Shown here: piece by piece, positions 52,440-64,000 of the stretch
How positions within the stretch are numbered: position 1 is the first letter of the stretch
How the letters are laid out: each line of letters begins with the position of its first letter
Source of the DNA: Sinotaia quadrata
Lineage: Eukaryota > Mollusca > Gastropoda > Architaenioglossa > Viviparidae
Assembly: GCA_028829895.1 (NCBI GenBank)
Contig: CM054178.1
Coordinates: 19,361,501 to 19,425,500 of the forward strand
Direction of reading: 5' to 3'
Length of the DNA stretch: 64,000 nt
Program-made: the position numbers and the translations under genes
Notes under the pieces: generated by a model
The model's database searches: none
The model's input: the letters and a program-made list of their open reading frames with translations, nothing else
What the model was told of the DNA's origin: nothing

Positions 52440-52470
52440 GTCTATCTATCTATCTATCAATCAATCTATA

Positions 52471-52568
<98 letters not shown>

Positions 52569-52680
52569 CCTACCTACCTTCCTACCTATCTATCTATCTA
52601 TCTAACTATCTATCTGTCTGTCTATCTGTCTTTCTATATGTCTGTCTATCTTTCAGCCTGTCTCTATCTGTCTCTCTCTC
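52440..52680. repeat. (TATC/TGTC)n microsatellite
   Basis: TATC array passing into TGTC and TACC units, in the intron between the transmembrane and juxtamembrane exons. The 123-codon frame through it is a repeat artefact. Confidence 0.95.
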
Positions 52681-52868
52681 TACTTATATGTGTGTTCTAG
52701 TATGTGCTTGTGATTTCAAGTGTAAAAATATTAATAAAATTCTATAGAGCCTATATACTGCTCTATGCGGTTACATTTTATTTTGTTAGTTGCTTTAAAG
52801 TGTTTAGCTATATACAAACTGTTAACTTCTAATTTTGCAATATAGTCTGCAGGCAAAGCTACACTCAC

Positions 52869-52950
52869 ACTGCGATTACAATGCTGGCTGCAATGATTAC
52901 AAATCCTCCTAGGATTGAACCAGCAATGAGTCCATCGGATGTCGTAGCAT
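52869..52950 (-). CDS. Gene 2 transmembrane exon
   Basis: An 82-bp exon with acceptor atgatacag and donor gtgagt, phase 1 in and phase 2 out. After DATTSDG it encodes LIAGSILGGFVIIAASIVIAV, about 21 hydrophobic residues and thus a single transmembrane helix with GxxxG-like small residues. It joins the last EGF exon to give ...DLCIDATTSDG. Confidence 0.87.
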
Positions 52951-53589
52951 CTGTATCATTAAAATAAAATATTATCAGATACGCTAAAACATATCTACAA
53001 AATACATCTTTATTTTTCGTTGTAGATATGAATTTCTATTTATTTAAATGTATACATCAATAATTCAATATATTTTTCTGGTTACAATTATTTTAAATCT
53101 ACACATTATATATGTGTATACGGTGCGTTTGATGAAAAGTGCTTATTTCGCATGATGTGCGTCTGTCTCACACTTAATAATGATAGATTTTCATAACTTC
53201 ACATCACAGCAGTAAGTCAGTTCATTTCATGCCTGGTACATGTCGGAATGCCGTTAAATATCATTTAGTGTCACATGTTACAGTATCATTCATATCATGG
53301 CGAAAACTTTGTACAGTATTTAACCATTCAATATCAGTGTAATATTGTGTTTCTCGTAAACAGCAAATGATTCTTGCTATGTACATCAATAAACGTATTG
53401 TTACAGAATGTTGTACTTTCATGCCAGGAACCTGCACATGATGTAGTAATGTATACTATTATATATCACACAACATTAAAAAATGCCTTGCAAAAACACA
53501 TCACATGCTCATCAATCTCATCGCGTCGTGCTTTCTCTTGTCTATATTTAATTGTCTATGTTATCGTAAACTCGTCTATCTAGCTGTCT

Positions 53590-53789
53590 ATTGCTGAAAC
53601 ATAAAATATAGAACATAACGCTGAAAGAAATAACATAAACTGTAGAACATAACGCTGAAAGAAATAACATAAACTGTAGAACATAACGCTGAAAGAAATA
53701 ACATAAACTGTAGAACATAACGCTGAAAGAAATAACATAAAATGTAGAACATAACGCTGAAAGAAATAACATAAAATGTAGAACATAAC
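53590..53789 (-). repeat. 34-bp minisatellite abutting an EGF exon donor
   Basis: Units start at 53611, 53645, 53679, 53713, 53747 and 53781, the last cut off by the exon at 53790. On the gene strand each unit contains tttctttcag, like a 3' splice site, followed by gttatg, which is also the real donor sequence of the exon. The large open frames over this array are repeat translations. Confidence 0.92.
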
Positions 53790-53924
53790 CGATGCATAAG
53801 TCTCCTTGGAAGCCTGCTGCACAACCTGCCGTGCAAAATCCGTTGTCATGTCTGCACTGCTTGATGAAGCGACAGTAGCCGCACGTCTGATTGCAACCGT
53901 CACCGTAATACCCCACGTCACATT
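53790..53924 (-). CDS. Gene 2 EGF-like exon, last before the membrane
   Basis: A 135-bp phase 1-1 exon with acceptor caccgattag and donor gttatg. It encodes CDVGYYGDGCNQTCGYC then FCTAGCAAGFQGDLC. It has the same length and cysteine plan as modules A to D. The donor gttatg is non-consensus at +3 and lies against a 34-bp tandem array. Confidence 0.88.
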
Positions 53925-54858
53925 CTAATCGGTGGACAGAATACATACGAATCCATTTTGTTAGTTTTGTATTTCAATGCTCTTTTCTTGTGTTAATTTT
54001 CTTGATTATTTATTTCTAATACCCTTGGTACATTCAGTTAAGTGTATTATAGAATTCGAACCCATGTAAAACATTACACTGAGATAGTATGAATCCCTAT
54101 TTTATGCCAAGTATTACATTCCTTTAAAGCGTTTTTATTATAGTAAGAGCAATTAATTCACATGCATCAAACGAGTCAAATAAAGAATACTAATACAAAG
54201 TCTTCAAACACACGCACGCGTACACCCATATCTCGAGAGTAACAGTTCAACCATGAGATGATCGTCATAGATATATATTTTAGTTGTTACTGATTACCTC
54301 ATATTACTTATCGTGCTTAGTCTGATTTGTTTTTCAGTACGTGGTGGCGTATTTGACACAATAAATTAATTCGAAATACTAGTACTCGAGAAAAAATGTT
54401 GTTATCGACGATGTAATTACTTTTCTTAAAATAATCGAAAGCTGTATTATTTTTCATTTAAGTAAACACAATCATGTGTGTTGTGATAAATATGTATTTC
54501 ATAGAACGAACAGTCCGCCAAGCCATCTGGTACTATTTAAAAGTCAAGCACAAACACGTGCTCAACTTCACAAAATAATGTTCATAATGGAGTTTTATTA
54601 TTGGAGAGCCTAGTTCGTACATCTTAATGTGTGTGCTTCGTGTTTATGTGAATCAAACCTATTTCTATATATTTTGCTTTAATGTTTCACAAGGCTTATA
54701 TAAAAAGATATATATTGGAGAATTGTAACTAAATGCACTATAAACGAATATAGATATGCTATTATTATAGCAGTTTTGTATTTTATTTCTATAACTTTAA
54801 CAGAATAAATCTTCATAAATTGCTACATCAAGTGAAATAATGCATTAAATTAACATAC

Positions 54859-54999
54859 TAATATTGCACATATCGGGTGGAAGCCATCCTGGATTGCAGC
54901 CTTCGGTGCATACCCCAGAAACAGAGTTACATGGCACTCCTCCTCTACATTTCCCGCAAGCCTTGCTGCAATTGACTCCGAAAGTCATTCCTTGACACT
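54859..54999 (-). CDS. Gene 2 EGF-like exon
   Basis: A 141-bp phase 1-1 exon with acceptor ttattcag and donor gtatgt. It encodes CQGMTFGVNCSKACGKC, then VCTEGCNPGWLPPDMC. It is two codons longer than the 135-bp modules. The intron to the next upstream EGF exon (57712) contains the LTR fragment and LINE at 55209-57613. Confidence 0.88.
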
Positions 55000-55208
55000 C
55001 TGAATAAAATTAAACAATAAATACTGAATTTTTAAAACCAAACAATTACGAATGATGTGTACATTAATTCATCCATCAGAGGATATTTAAATAAAATGCA
55101 TTAATAATATAAAATTAATATATGTTTGGACTTTTATTATTGCTTATTATAGTCTTTCAGTTTGCTATAAAGAGTTCATTTTAATCACATATTTATTGAT
55201 GCCCTATT

Positions 55209-55445
55209 TGTTACGTTTCCAGTATTTATTTACAGACCCTGCCTAGGATAATTAAGGACTTTAAAGATAATAGATAAATTAATTCCTTCTCTCTTATCCT
55301 ATACAGACTGGTTGCTCAACTTATCATTTGACTAATTTAAAAATGTGTCTTGTAGTACAGACGACAGATTTACAAACTGATAAATTGCGTACGTTAGTTG
55401 GGTTGGAGTCGTTAAATTCCTCTAAATTAATATGCATTCGTTATG
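55209..55445 (+). repeat. 5' fragment of the solo-LTR family
   Basis: Matches 38990-39230 from TGTTACGTTTCCAG onward, roughly 85 percent by eye. It breaks off where the LINE begins at about 55445. The remainder of the LTR was not found beyond the LINE. Confidence 0.85.
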
Positions 55446-57613
55446 TGAACAACTGCAAGACATACTAAACAAACCAGGAACCCTACCAGCATGGATGGTA
55501 AAAGGAAAAACAAGTCTGATTATGAAAGATCCACAGAAAGGCACAACACCAAACAACTATCGTCCAATCACTTGCCTATCAACCACCTGGAAGTTACTAT
55601 CAGGAATTATAGCTGACAAAATCATGACTCACCTTGAAACAAACAAACTTCTAAACAATGAACAAAAGGATGCTAGACCAGGCAGCAGAGGAACAAAGGA
55701 CCAATTGGCAATTGATAAGGCAATAGTGACTGACAGCAAGAAACGAAGAACAAATCTTGCAATGGCATGGATTGATTATCAAAAGGCCTATGACTCAGTC
55801 CCACATTCATGGATAATTGAAACATTAAAATTGTACAAAGTAGCGCCATCAATACAGAATCTAATTCAGGAGTCAATGAAAAACTGGAAAACCACCCTCA
55901 CATGCAACAACACAAATATTGCAGACATAGCAATAAATTGTGGAATCTTCCAAGGTGATTCCTTATCGCCACTGCTGTTCTGTATTGCCCTGAATCCTCT
56001 CAGTCAAGTGATCCAGAAAACAGGGTTAGGATACAAAATGAAAGCAGGACAGGTCATCAGCCATCTACTGTACATGGACGATCTCAAGCTGTACGGAAAA
56101 AATGAACGTGACATCATATCCCTGATCAATTCTGTCAAGATGTGCAGTGAGGACATCAACATGAAATTCGGCCTTGAGAAATGTGGACGAATTATCATCC
56201 AGAAAGGCAAGGTCAAAACAACAGAGGGCCTGCAATTCGACATCGGAAAAATCAACGATGTTTCAATGGAAAATGGATATAAGTATCTTGGGATATTACA
56301 ACATCAAGAAAATATGCAGAGAGAAGTGAAGTCCAAAGTTAAGAGAGAATATGAAAAACGTGTTAGACAAGTCCTGAAGTCCAAGCTAAATGGGGCAAAC
56401 AAAATACAAGCCCTTAATGCATACGCAATACCTGTAGTAAGCTACACTGGAGGTATCATAGATTGGACAGCAAATGAAATAAATGAACTGGACAGGAAAA
56501 CAAGAAAACTACTCACAATACACAAAGCCTTACACCCCAAAGCAGACGTAGACAGCTCTATGTATCTCGAAAAATGAGAGGCTGAGGTCTGAAGAAAATC
56601 AAACATGTCATTGAAGCAGAAGTCATTGGCCTTGTGGACTACATCTGGAATAACAACAAAGATGATCCACGGATAGAAGCAGTAAAAATGAGTGGACTAT
56701 TCCAACTCCCAGAAACAAACAAAGAAACATGGAAGAAAACAACGAAGCAAGAACTAGCACATACATGGAGCCAGAAACCTCTGCATGGCCAGTATGTACG
56801 ACAAGCCGACGAAATATCAACAAAGCAATCAACGTACAAATGGTTGAAAGAGGCAGGATTGAAAGCAGAAACAGAAGCACTCATAACAGCTGCACACGAT
56901 CAAGCACTCAACACCAAAGCACACAAAGCGAAAATCATGAAAATTTCAAATGATTCCAAATGTCGACTCTGCAAATCCATGGATGAGACAACAGAGCACA
57001 TACTATCTGGATGTCAGGTTCTGGCTGGAACGGAATACACCAAACGACACAATGAAGTGGCAAAACATATACATAGAAATCTGTGTGAGAAATATGGCAT
57101 AAAAACCCCAGAAAGAGCATGGATGCATCAAACAGAAGCAGTCACCGAAACAGAAGAAGACAAAATACTGTGGGACTTCGAGATAAGAACAGATTGGGTG
57201 ATTCCTGCACGAAGACCAGACATTGTAGTTCTCAATAAGGCTAACAGAACAGTATCAATCATTGATGTCGCTGTTCCAAGTGATAGAAACATAAAAACAA
57301 AAGAAAGAGAAAAAATAGAAAAATACCAAGACCTCAGATTAGAAATCCAGAGACTGTGGAATGTAAAAGCAGAAGTGATACCTATAGTGATAGGAGCCTT
57401 GGGGAACATAACATCTGAATTGGAAGGCTACCTGAATAAACTTCCTGGAAATCACAGAATCGCTCCACTACTCAAAGCAGCGCTCCCCGGAAGTGCCCAC
57501 ATCCTCCGTAAAACTTTGGATCTCCCAGAATCTTGGTAAGATTCCGAGACCTTGGATCACAACCGACAGTCAAACAGAAGTCGTGGAAAGAGGCTGAATA
57601 ATAATAATAACCA
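55446..57613 (+). mobile_element. 5'-truncated R2/R4-type LINE with restriction-like endonuclease
   Basis: Reverse transcriptase frame to 56577: NNYRPITCLSTTWKLLSG, MAWIDYQKAYDSVPHSW, GIFQGDSLSPLLF and the active-site LLYMDDLKLY. A one-base frameshift and a TGA near 56574-56592 separate it from a second open frame (56634-57539). That frame has a CCHC motif (CRLC...HILSGC) and a restriction-like endonuclease core (RPDIVV...IIDVAVP). The tail is aataataataataa at 57598-57613. The domain order and the RPD...D motif identify the restriction-like-endonuclease class of non-LTR elements (R2, R4, NeSL, Hero). The missing 5' end and the frame breaks make it inactive. No clear target duplication. Confidence 0.9.
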
Positions 57614-57711
57614 GTATCTAAATGGAGCTGGTGACACAGTGCATGCCCTGTTTTAGTTAATCAGCATTGTTTACATAAAGAAAAATTTAAAATCAATTCA
57701 GCAGCGCTTAC

Positions 57712-57849
57712 TCTGATCACACAAAGTGCCTTCCCATCCTGAACTGCATCCATCAAAGCATTGTCCAGTAACTGCATTACACGTTTTTCAGTCATTGCAC
57801 TGTCCACATAGATTCTTACAATTTTCACCATAAGTGCCATTATTGCACT
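57712..57849 (-). pseudogene. Gene 2 EGF-like exon with in-frame stop
   Basis: A 138-bp phase 1-1 exon with acceptor tgtaatcag and donor gtaagc. It encodes CNNGTYGENCKNLCGQCND, then TGA (57788-57790, minus strand), then KTCNAVTGQCFDGC and GWEGTLC. Everything except one codon is conserved. Read through in the gene, the stop would cut off the membrane anchor and tail. Because the exon is symmetric, skipping it would keep the frame. Confidence 0.85.
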
Positions 57850-58019
57850 CTGATTACAAAAGCAAAACACCATGTAAAGACAGGCTTTCAGAAACATATA
57901 AGTCAACATAAACAGTATGATTTTGCATGTTAATAACACCATATACATTACAGTGTTACTTCTTGTATTAATATTTTGGTTGTTATGCATCAGTGTATTT
58001 TACATATACCCATGCATGT

Positions 58020-59320
58020 GTGATCATATCTGTACGTGTGAGTATGGCATTCTTAATTTAATTATGGTTAATGTAAGGTTAACTGACAAATAAAAGAATG
58101 GTCTTTTCGTATATAGTTGCTATTGATTTATGATTTTAATTAGAGAATGCTTATGTAACTTAACCATTATTTGTATGTTCTTTAATTTGAATATGTTTTG
58201 CACTATAATTGATAATTTTGATCGATACTATATTTTGTATGCTGTGTGTATATCTGGCTAACAAAATTGTTGCAGGATTTGTAAGTTGGGAATTTTTGTA
58301 ACAGAAAAATGAGTTTAAAGATGAAATATCCCTGAAATTTAGTACTGCCTTAATTTCACTTTTGCACCGAAAGCACGCTTTTATTTCTATTGTCACTTCA
58401 AGCTGCAATGGCTGCTGATTCAGGTTTGGTCACATTGGTAAGTGAGTTCAGTATTATTTGTCAACGTATAGTAAAACGAGTTGCTGTATGTTGATTCCTG
58501 TGAATTCCAGTGGAATTTGTGTCTTTAGTGTGGTCTCACGAATTCAATAAGATCACCTTGAACATTCCTCATTGTGTGTTAATGAACGTTCACAAAGATT
58601 CAGGAACAACTGTGTGATATACTTTGATAGTGCATGTGAAGTTCAGAACGATTCTTCCAAGTGTGCTTGTGAGTGTATCCAAGATTATGGAACAGCTGTG
58701 TAACATATCTCAAAGGGGTGCATCGACGTGTGACTGAATAAGAAAGACAATGACTTGTTGCAAACACTCTACGATTGTGAATACGGGCCAGTGATAGCTG
58801 CCATCATTTGAAAGGTTATGATGTACATTGACTTTAAATATTTCTCTAAAACTCAAATCTCATTCCGTGATAATATCCTTGTGAACTTGATTATATAAAA
58901 ATAGTATTGACTGTTTATTTCTATTGTAGGTTAAACTGAACGATGGTCAACCATTAATTGAACATTGCTGTGAAGTGAGTAAATGTCAATGCTCTTTTGA
59001 TTTTATTCATATGCTTTATGTTAGATTGTTGATTTAATAAACTTATTATTAAATTAATTGAACTTCTTGCACTTATTGAAAACCATATGCTGGAGAATAC
59101 CGGGGGGGGGGGGAGGGAAGATCATCAAATAAGGAATGAAAGGATTTTTCTTATCGTTTTGTAAGAAATTTTCCACGTAAGGAAACAGTATATGATGGTA
59201 AATGTTTGTCTTTACTGAGGAAGAGAGAAAACGTTTACAGCGCCAATATACCCGCCAAGTGAAAGAGACGAATGGTGTCTTTGGGAGAATTATTAATAAC
59301 ATAAGCACCATTATCAACAT
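58020..59320 (+). repeat. LTR-family copy, plus orientation
   Basis: Shares the tgtatgctgtgtgtatatctggc, cacttgttgcaa and cagcgccaatata-cccgccaagtga blocks with 42772-44227. The start is lost. It lies in the intron between EGF exons A' and 57712. Confidence 0.65.
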
Positions 59321-59399
59321 GATAAATATCATCTTACTATCATCAGTCTTAATTGCTGTAGTAGTTTGAGTAAAAGTAATAAGTGTAGTAGATTAAATT

Positions 59400-59434
59400 A
59401 TCTCTCTCTCTCTCTGTCTCTCTGTCTCTCTCTC

Positions 59435-59496
<62 letters not shown>

Positions 59497-59655
59497 CCCC
59501 CACTCGTCTCTTTCTCTCTTAATTTTATTCTCATGCTTGAAATACAACTAACAATCATTGCATTTGTAGAAGGTGTCATTAACTTATATGATTAAATCTA
59601 ACATGAGAAGAACGGTTTTAACATTATAATCAATTCAACATTACTGTCTACACAA

Positions 59656-59731
<76 letters not shown>
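59400..59731. repeat. (TC)n and (TG)n microsatellites
   Basis: TC/TG-rich array at 59400-59500 ending in a C run, and a (TG)n array at 59658-59731. No exon seen in 59732-60051. Confidence 0.93.
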
Positions 59732-59735
<4 letters not shown>

Positions 59736-60325
59736 GGTATTATCTTGCTGAGTAATGTAAAATGCTAGGAAGTTGTATGAGAATACCGACTGAATGCCGT
59801 CATACCGTGTCCACTGTTGGCCATGCCATTCTAATTATTGTTGCGAATCAACATCTAGAGATTTCAAGTAGACAGTGTCGTAAAAGGGGGAATCCTCCCA
59901 CATACGTTTATAATACATTTTCACTTTTTATCTAGCATTTTAAAATATAATATTTGTAATTTGTCTGATTTGTAAATGTTATCATAAGATATTTCTGAAT
60001 TGAAATTTCAGGATGGGCAGGGGTGGAGGGGAAGATATGCTGTTTTGAGTGAGTGAGGTTTTGCAGAGTAGAAGCCGCAGGGTAGGAATCTTGTCAGAGT
60101 AGGAATTGTTTGTGTGATGCTAGCTCTTTGGTATCTTCGCATTGTGCTGTTATTTTACATAGTTTACATTGGTAGTCTTTATTTTTTAATCGAGTTAACC
60201 CACATAAGAGCTAATCATGACTGATAAAAATACAAGCAAGATGAAAAGATTGCATGCTGCTACTATGTGTGCGAGAAGAAATCGAGAACAATTAATCGCC
60301 ATAGATAGATAGACATATATAGATT

Positions 60326-60367
<42 letters not shown>

Positions 60368-60386
60368 CATACATACATACATAAAG

Positions 60387-60420
<34 letters not shown>

Positions 60421-61602
60421 ATAGGTAGATAGATAGATAGATAGATAGATAGAAGGAGAGAGGGGGAGGGACGTATGTCTCTTACTTTTCTACCAACATC
60501 TGTAGCAATCCCGATCTAAGGTGATTACCTAGAACTTGGATCTTCGGTTTCGACATATAAGTGGACCTAATGTCCCCCACCCCACCCCCTAAAACAAAAC
60601 TCCAGGAAGAGTTTGGTTTTTTTAATACGAAAATGAACCCTCTTTTCTATTTTATTCCTGTCTTTCTTCCTTTTTCAATAAATTAAGTATAGGTTAGTAA
60701 TTTCTTAAGAGATTAGAACTAAGAATTAATAAATACCCTTTCCGTCGATGAATTATGCCGAAGCTATTTGTCTTTGGGACTTTTTTTTTGTAAAGCATGT
60801 ATATGATGAGTTGGTCATTCTTTTGTTAAATGTTTGTTCAGTGTAGTGGATAAAGTTAAATAAATGCATAGACGGTAATCTTGTAAATAATTTCAGAATT
60901 GACATCTCGTTAATCTTGCTTTAAATGAAATGTTGTGTTCATGTTCCTTTAGATTGGTCTTGTCTGATGTTTTAGATGTAGCTATTGTGACGTAATAATG
61001 GTGTGTTCATTTAAATTGATATAGTTTTAGATATAGCTATTATGACGAAGTAATGTGTTCATTTAGATTGGTCTTGACTGAGGTTTTAGATATAGCTATT
61101 GTGACATAGTAATGTTGTAAAAGAATGCGCTCAACTGACACAAACGCATACGTGGTACCGGCATTGACAGAATAATTTTCATAATAACACATTATTATAT
61201 TATATTATTATATATGACAAAAAGTCCTTCTAAGGGTAAGTTATTCATCTAGTTTGAATTGATACAGAAAATAGTAATGAGTAACTTAAAGAGGGATTTT
61301 ATTTGAAAACTGAAGACTTGCAATGTAACAACATAATCTAAAAGAATGGTAATTTCATTACAAAGTTTGTCCTTGTGGTTGTTTCATTTATAAACTATTT
61401 TAAAATATCAACGTCATTTTCCGTTTCAAGTGTTATTAGAATTTGTATATTAATTATTTATATAATCGAATTATATATAAAGTAAACGGAAGAGGGGTCC
61501 AATTCAGAATTGGGTCAGCAGGTGGAACAGTTACTATTTTGCAAAATGTTAAATTGTGGCAAAATTGTGGACAAAACTCGTTGCTATTGGTGGTATGCTT
61601 AC

Positions 61603-61737
61603 TTTCGACACAGAGTGGAGGTTGAAACCCTGCTTGACATGTTGGGCAGTGGCCATTAACGATGTCACAAGAGGCCATATTCTCACAAGAGCCACATTTT
61701 TGCAAGCAATCAGATCCGAATGTTCCTTGTGTGCAAT
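61603..61737 (-). CDS. Gene 2 EGF-like module A'
   Basis: Duplicate of 1567-1701 with the same 135-bp phase 1-1 structure. The single coding change turns Ser into Asn before GHCPTC. The next exon in the transcript is 57712-57849 across a 3.75-kb intron. Confidence 0.9.
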
Positions 61738-62069
61738 CTGCAAAAGAGTAAGAACCATAAAATGTGTTCACTCCATCAAGGAAACAAATAAAACTAATTT
61801 AGCAACTGCTATTAAATTATACACAAACAAACGTCTTACCTTACCTTATTCGTAGTCTTAATTATAAATACTATATATTTTAATATAAAGAAAAAGACAG
61901 AGGTAGAAAGAGCCGAGTAAATGCATAAATGATCTTCGCCTGTTTGCGACAATTTGCATGCGTGCACGAAATTCATAATAATATAAAATAAATAATGTTT
62001 GCAATTGGTTTTTAATTATGATGGACTTGTATAATATATCACAAGTTGTACTTTTCACAAAATACACAC

Positions 62070-62204
62070 TCAGCTTGCAAAGTGGAGGCTGTTTTCCCCT
62101 TGAGCATGATGAGCAATGCCCACTGGACTTGTTGCAAAATTCTCCACCTTGGCACTGACCACACATCCGAGCGCAGTTTCGTCCATAATATCCATCATCA
62201 CACT
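62070..62204 (-). CDS. Gene 2 EGF-like module B'
   Basis: Duplicate of 2034-2168, apparently identical in coding sequence, with the same gtgtgt donor. Confidence 0.88.
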   Translation of the reverse strand, partial: SVMMDIMDETALGCVVSAKVENFATSPVGIAHHAQGENSLHFAS

Positions 62205-62637
62205 CTGTTCAGACATGTATGTGCATAGCACATGCAAAAATAACTTAAATTATTTGGAGAGTTTCACAAACAAATATAGTAATACACACCTGTGTAATGC
62301 AACTGTAAGGCATTTCTTTGGGGACAAAGTGAAAAGAACAGTCATTGAACAGTTAATTGACTGGTAAGGATAATGGACGTTATATATCTGCTCAAGAATT
62401 CCATATCGATAAAATGTTATTAGTAATTTATTAGTTGTGTTATTTATCTGATGGATAATTTTACAATTTTTCCTTATACTACTCTACCACCATCGACGCA
62501 AGAAATGGTTTGTACAATCTGAGAAATTTAGTTTATACACGGATCCATTTCATACGTTGTGTGACGATTCAAGTATTGATGTTCATACTTCAGACGAGGA
62601 GTAAACCTTAAACGAAATAAACTGACGAGACAAATAC

Positions 62638-62772
62638 CTGTAGTACAATTTGGTAGCTTCTTTCCTTCCACACAATTCTGACAGGAACCATTTACATGGT
62701 GACAGGTTTCACCTTCAGCACACTGACCACACGCAATGCTACAATCCTCCCCATACATTCCTCCTACACATT
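62638..62772 (-). CDS. Gene 2 EGF-like module C'
   Basis: Duplicate of 2602-2736, apparently identical in coding sequence and splice sites. Confidence 0.9.
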
Positions 62773-63792
62773 CTGCAATGCACATAAATATTATGTATAT
62801 TATGTAAATTGAATTATATTTAACTCGTTTATCATAATTAAGTTTATTTACTCATTATGTGCTTATTAGACAAAGAAAACTAAATTGTATCGCACATTAT
62901 TATTTTCATGTTATTTAATATGCCTAAAAGTGAGAGATGGAGAGAATTTATATTTTATACTGATTAAGCATTTATAGTAATGAGGTGATATCATTCGATA
63001 TGAATCATACCAAATGACAAACAAGGATGATTTGTCAAACGTTACACCACAAATAAAATAAATCATCACAAAGATATGTTTGCTCAAATAGGATATATAA
63101 TATATGAATATTTGTTCCTTCTAAATGGATCATTGTTGAAAAGTAATAAAAATGCAATCTTCTCACTCTTAAAATATTTTTTTCGAAGAAAAGAAAGAGT
63201 TGGTGACAATCAGTGTAAAATTTCAGCTTCTTTAACATATAACACTAGAGGGACCATTTTACCTGTTGTGTATGGTCTTGCCAACCATTGCCCCTTGATT
63301 GTATCAGTCTTTATATATTAAAATAGTTATTATGATTCAGAATTAAACGTATTGTTAGACGGAGAGAATTTATCCAACCAAATGGCTAACTGAATGAAAG
63401 AAAGATACAGACAAAAATTCAGAGACAGAGACAAGGTCAAGAGAGACAACGAGAAACAGATATGCAGAGAGAGAGAGAGAAAGAGAGAGATACAGGCAGA
63501 TAGTGACAGGCAACAGAGACAAATCGACCTAAATAACATAAAGACAGAGACTGCGAGTGAGAGGCAGACAGAGCGAGAGAGGCAGACACGGAGAAAGACA
63601 AGAGACAGAGAGAGCGAGAGAGAGGCAGACAGATAGAGAGAGGCAGAGACATAGACAAAGGGAGACCGAGAGAAAGGGACATGTCAGTTTATAGTGGAAA
63701 GTAAGAAATGCTTTCCATGTTTGCAGGTGTGTTTCTAACATAACAGTAGTTTAGTTGAAAAATAAATTTATTTCAAACAATATCATACTCAC

Positions 63793-63927
63793 TATCTGTA
63801 CACATCGGCTTAACAAATCCTGCCTTGCAGCGAGGACAATATCCAGTAACTCTATCACAGGCAGTGCCTTCATAACAATGACCACAATTCAAATTGCACT
63901 GTTCTCCGTGAAATCCTTCCAAACATG
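63793..63927 (-). CDS. Gene 2 EGF-like module D', diverged from D
   Basis: Same 135-bp phase 1-1 exon as 3682-3816, but reads CLEGFHGEQCNLNCGHC where D reads CLEGFYGEKCDLMCGNC. All cysteines and glycines are kept and only the residues between them change. Upstream exons (lectin domain and signal peptide) of gene 2 should lie to the right of the window. Confidence 0.9.
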
Positions 63928-64000
63928 CTAATAACAAATATCAGACAGAAGCAAAAATATCATTCATAATATATGTAAAGATACGTGAAAAAATAACATT

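Larger units (their letters stand above)
60052..64000. repeat. Right copy of the large direct duplication (partner 1-3889)
   Basis: Direct-orientation copy of the first 3.9 kb. Base 60052 corresponds to base 1, and the match still holds at the window end. Most of the sequence, introns included, appears about 99 percent identical by eye, so the copies are recent, are kept alike by gene conversion, or are an assembly artefact such as an uncollapsed haplotype. The four EGF exons here belong to gene 2, whose end lies at 51647. Confidence 0.97.

Noticed and set aside
52376..52747. 123-codon open frame
   Set aside because: Translation of TATC/TGTC repeats inside a gene 2 intron.
53548..53921. Three overlapping minus-strand frames with repeated Phe-Leu-Ser-Ala-Leu-Cys-Ser units
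   Set aside because: They read through the donor of exon 53790-53924 into a 34-bp minisatellite; only the exon part is coding.

Overview
The window looks like a piece of an animal nuclear genome, most probably a lophotrochozoan and plausibly a mollusc. It is AT-rich and full of microsatellites, LTR elements and one LINE. Short exons with consensus splice sites are spread over kilobases, and a nuclear copy of mitochondrial cox1 still shows TGA read as Trp. No bacterial-type genes, rRNA, tRNA or CRISPR were recognised. The species is inferred, not proven.

The host genes are a cluster of minus-strand receptor-like genes made from one kit of parts: signal peptide, F5/8C or F-type-lectin-like domain, single-exon EGF-like modules, transmembrane helix and cytoplasmic tail. 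Almost every exon is phase 1-1, and the core EGF module is exactly 135 bp. Gene 1 (9747 down to 1567, running off the left edge) has signal peptide, two lectin exons and four EGF exons. Gene M (47939 down to 24780) has a signal peptide, a lectin domain and part of an EGF module. Its lectin exon 2 is split by a 1676-bp solo LTR with a 5-bp target duplication, so it is annotated as a pseudogene. Gene 2 (63927 down to 51647, entering from the right edge) has seven EGF exons, one with an in-frame TGA, then transmembrane, juxtamembrane and tail exons with a stop codon.

Positions 1-3889 and 60052-64000 are near-identical direct copies about 60 kb apart, carrying the same four EGF exons. The differences in coding sequence are all amino-acid changing and cluster in one EGF exon.

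Between genes 1 and M (9.75-24.8 kb) lie minisatellites, an inverted relic of the gene 1 promoter (16.14-16.75 kb), and a rearranged cox1 NUMT (16.99-20.23 kb). The NUMT is interrupted by a 1989-bp DNA transposon with CACTA-type ends and TAA target duplications. The transposon carries a spliced transposase-like gene whose central part is deleted. In front of that gene is a textbook heat-shock promoter: 14 consecutive 5-bp heat-shock-factor units, then a TATA box. This is the most unusual feature of the window.

The rest is mainly retroelement debris: two decayed Ty3-like LTR elements (about 28.6-30.5 and 44.7-47.3 kb, the second with integrase before reverse transcriptase), a large LTR family in both orientations, another inverted repeat pair (26.3-27.0 and 36.3-37.1 kb), and a 5'-truncated R2/R4-type LINE (55.4-57.6 kb).
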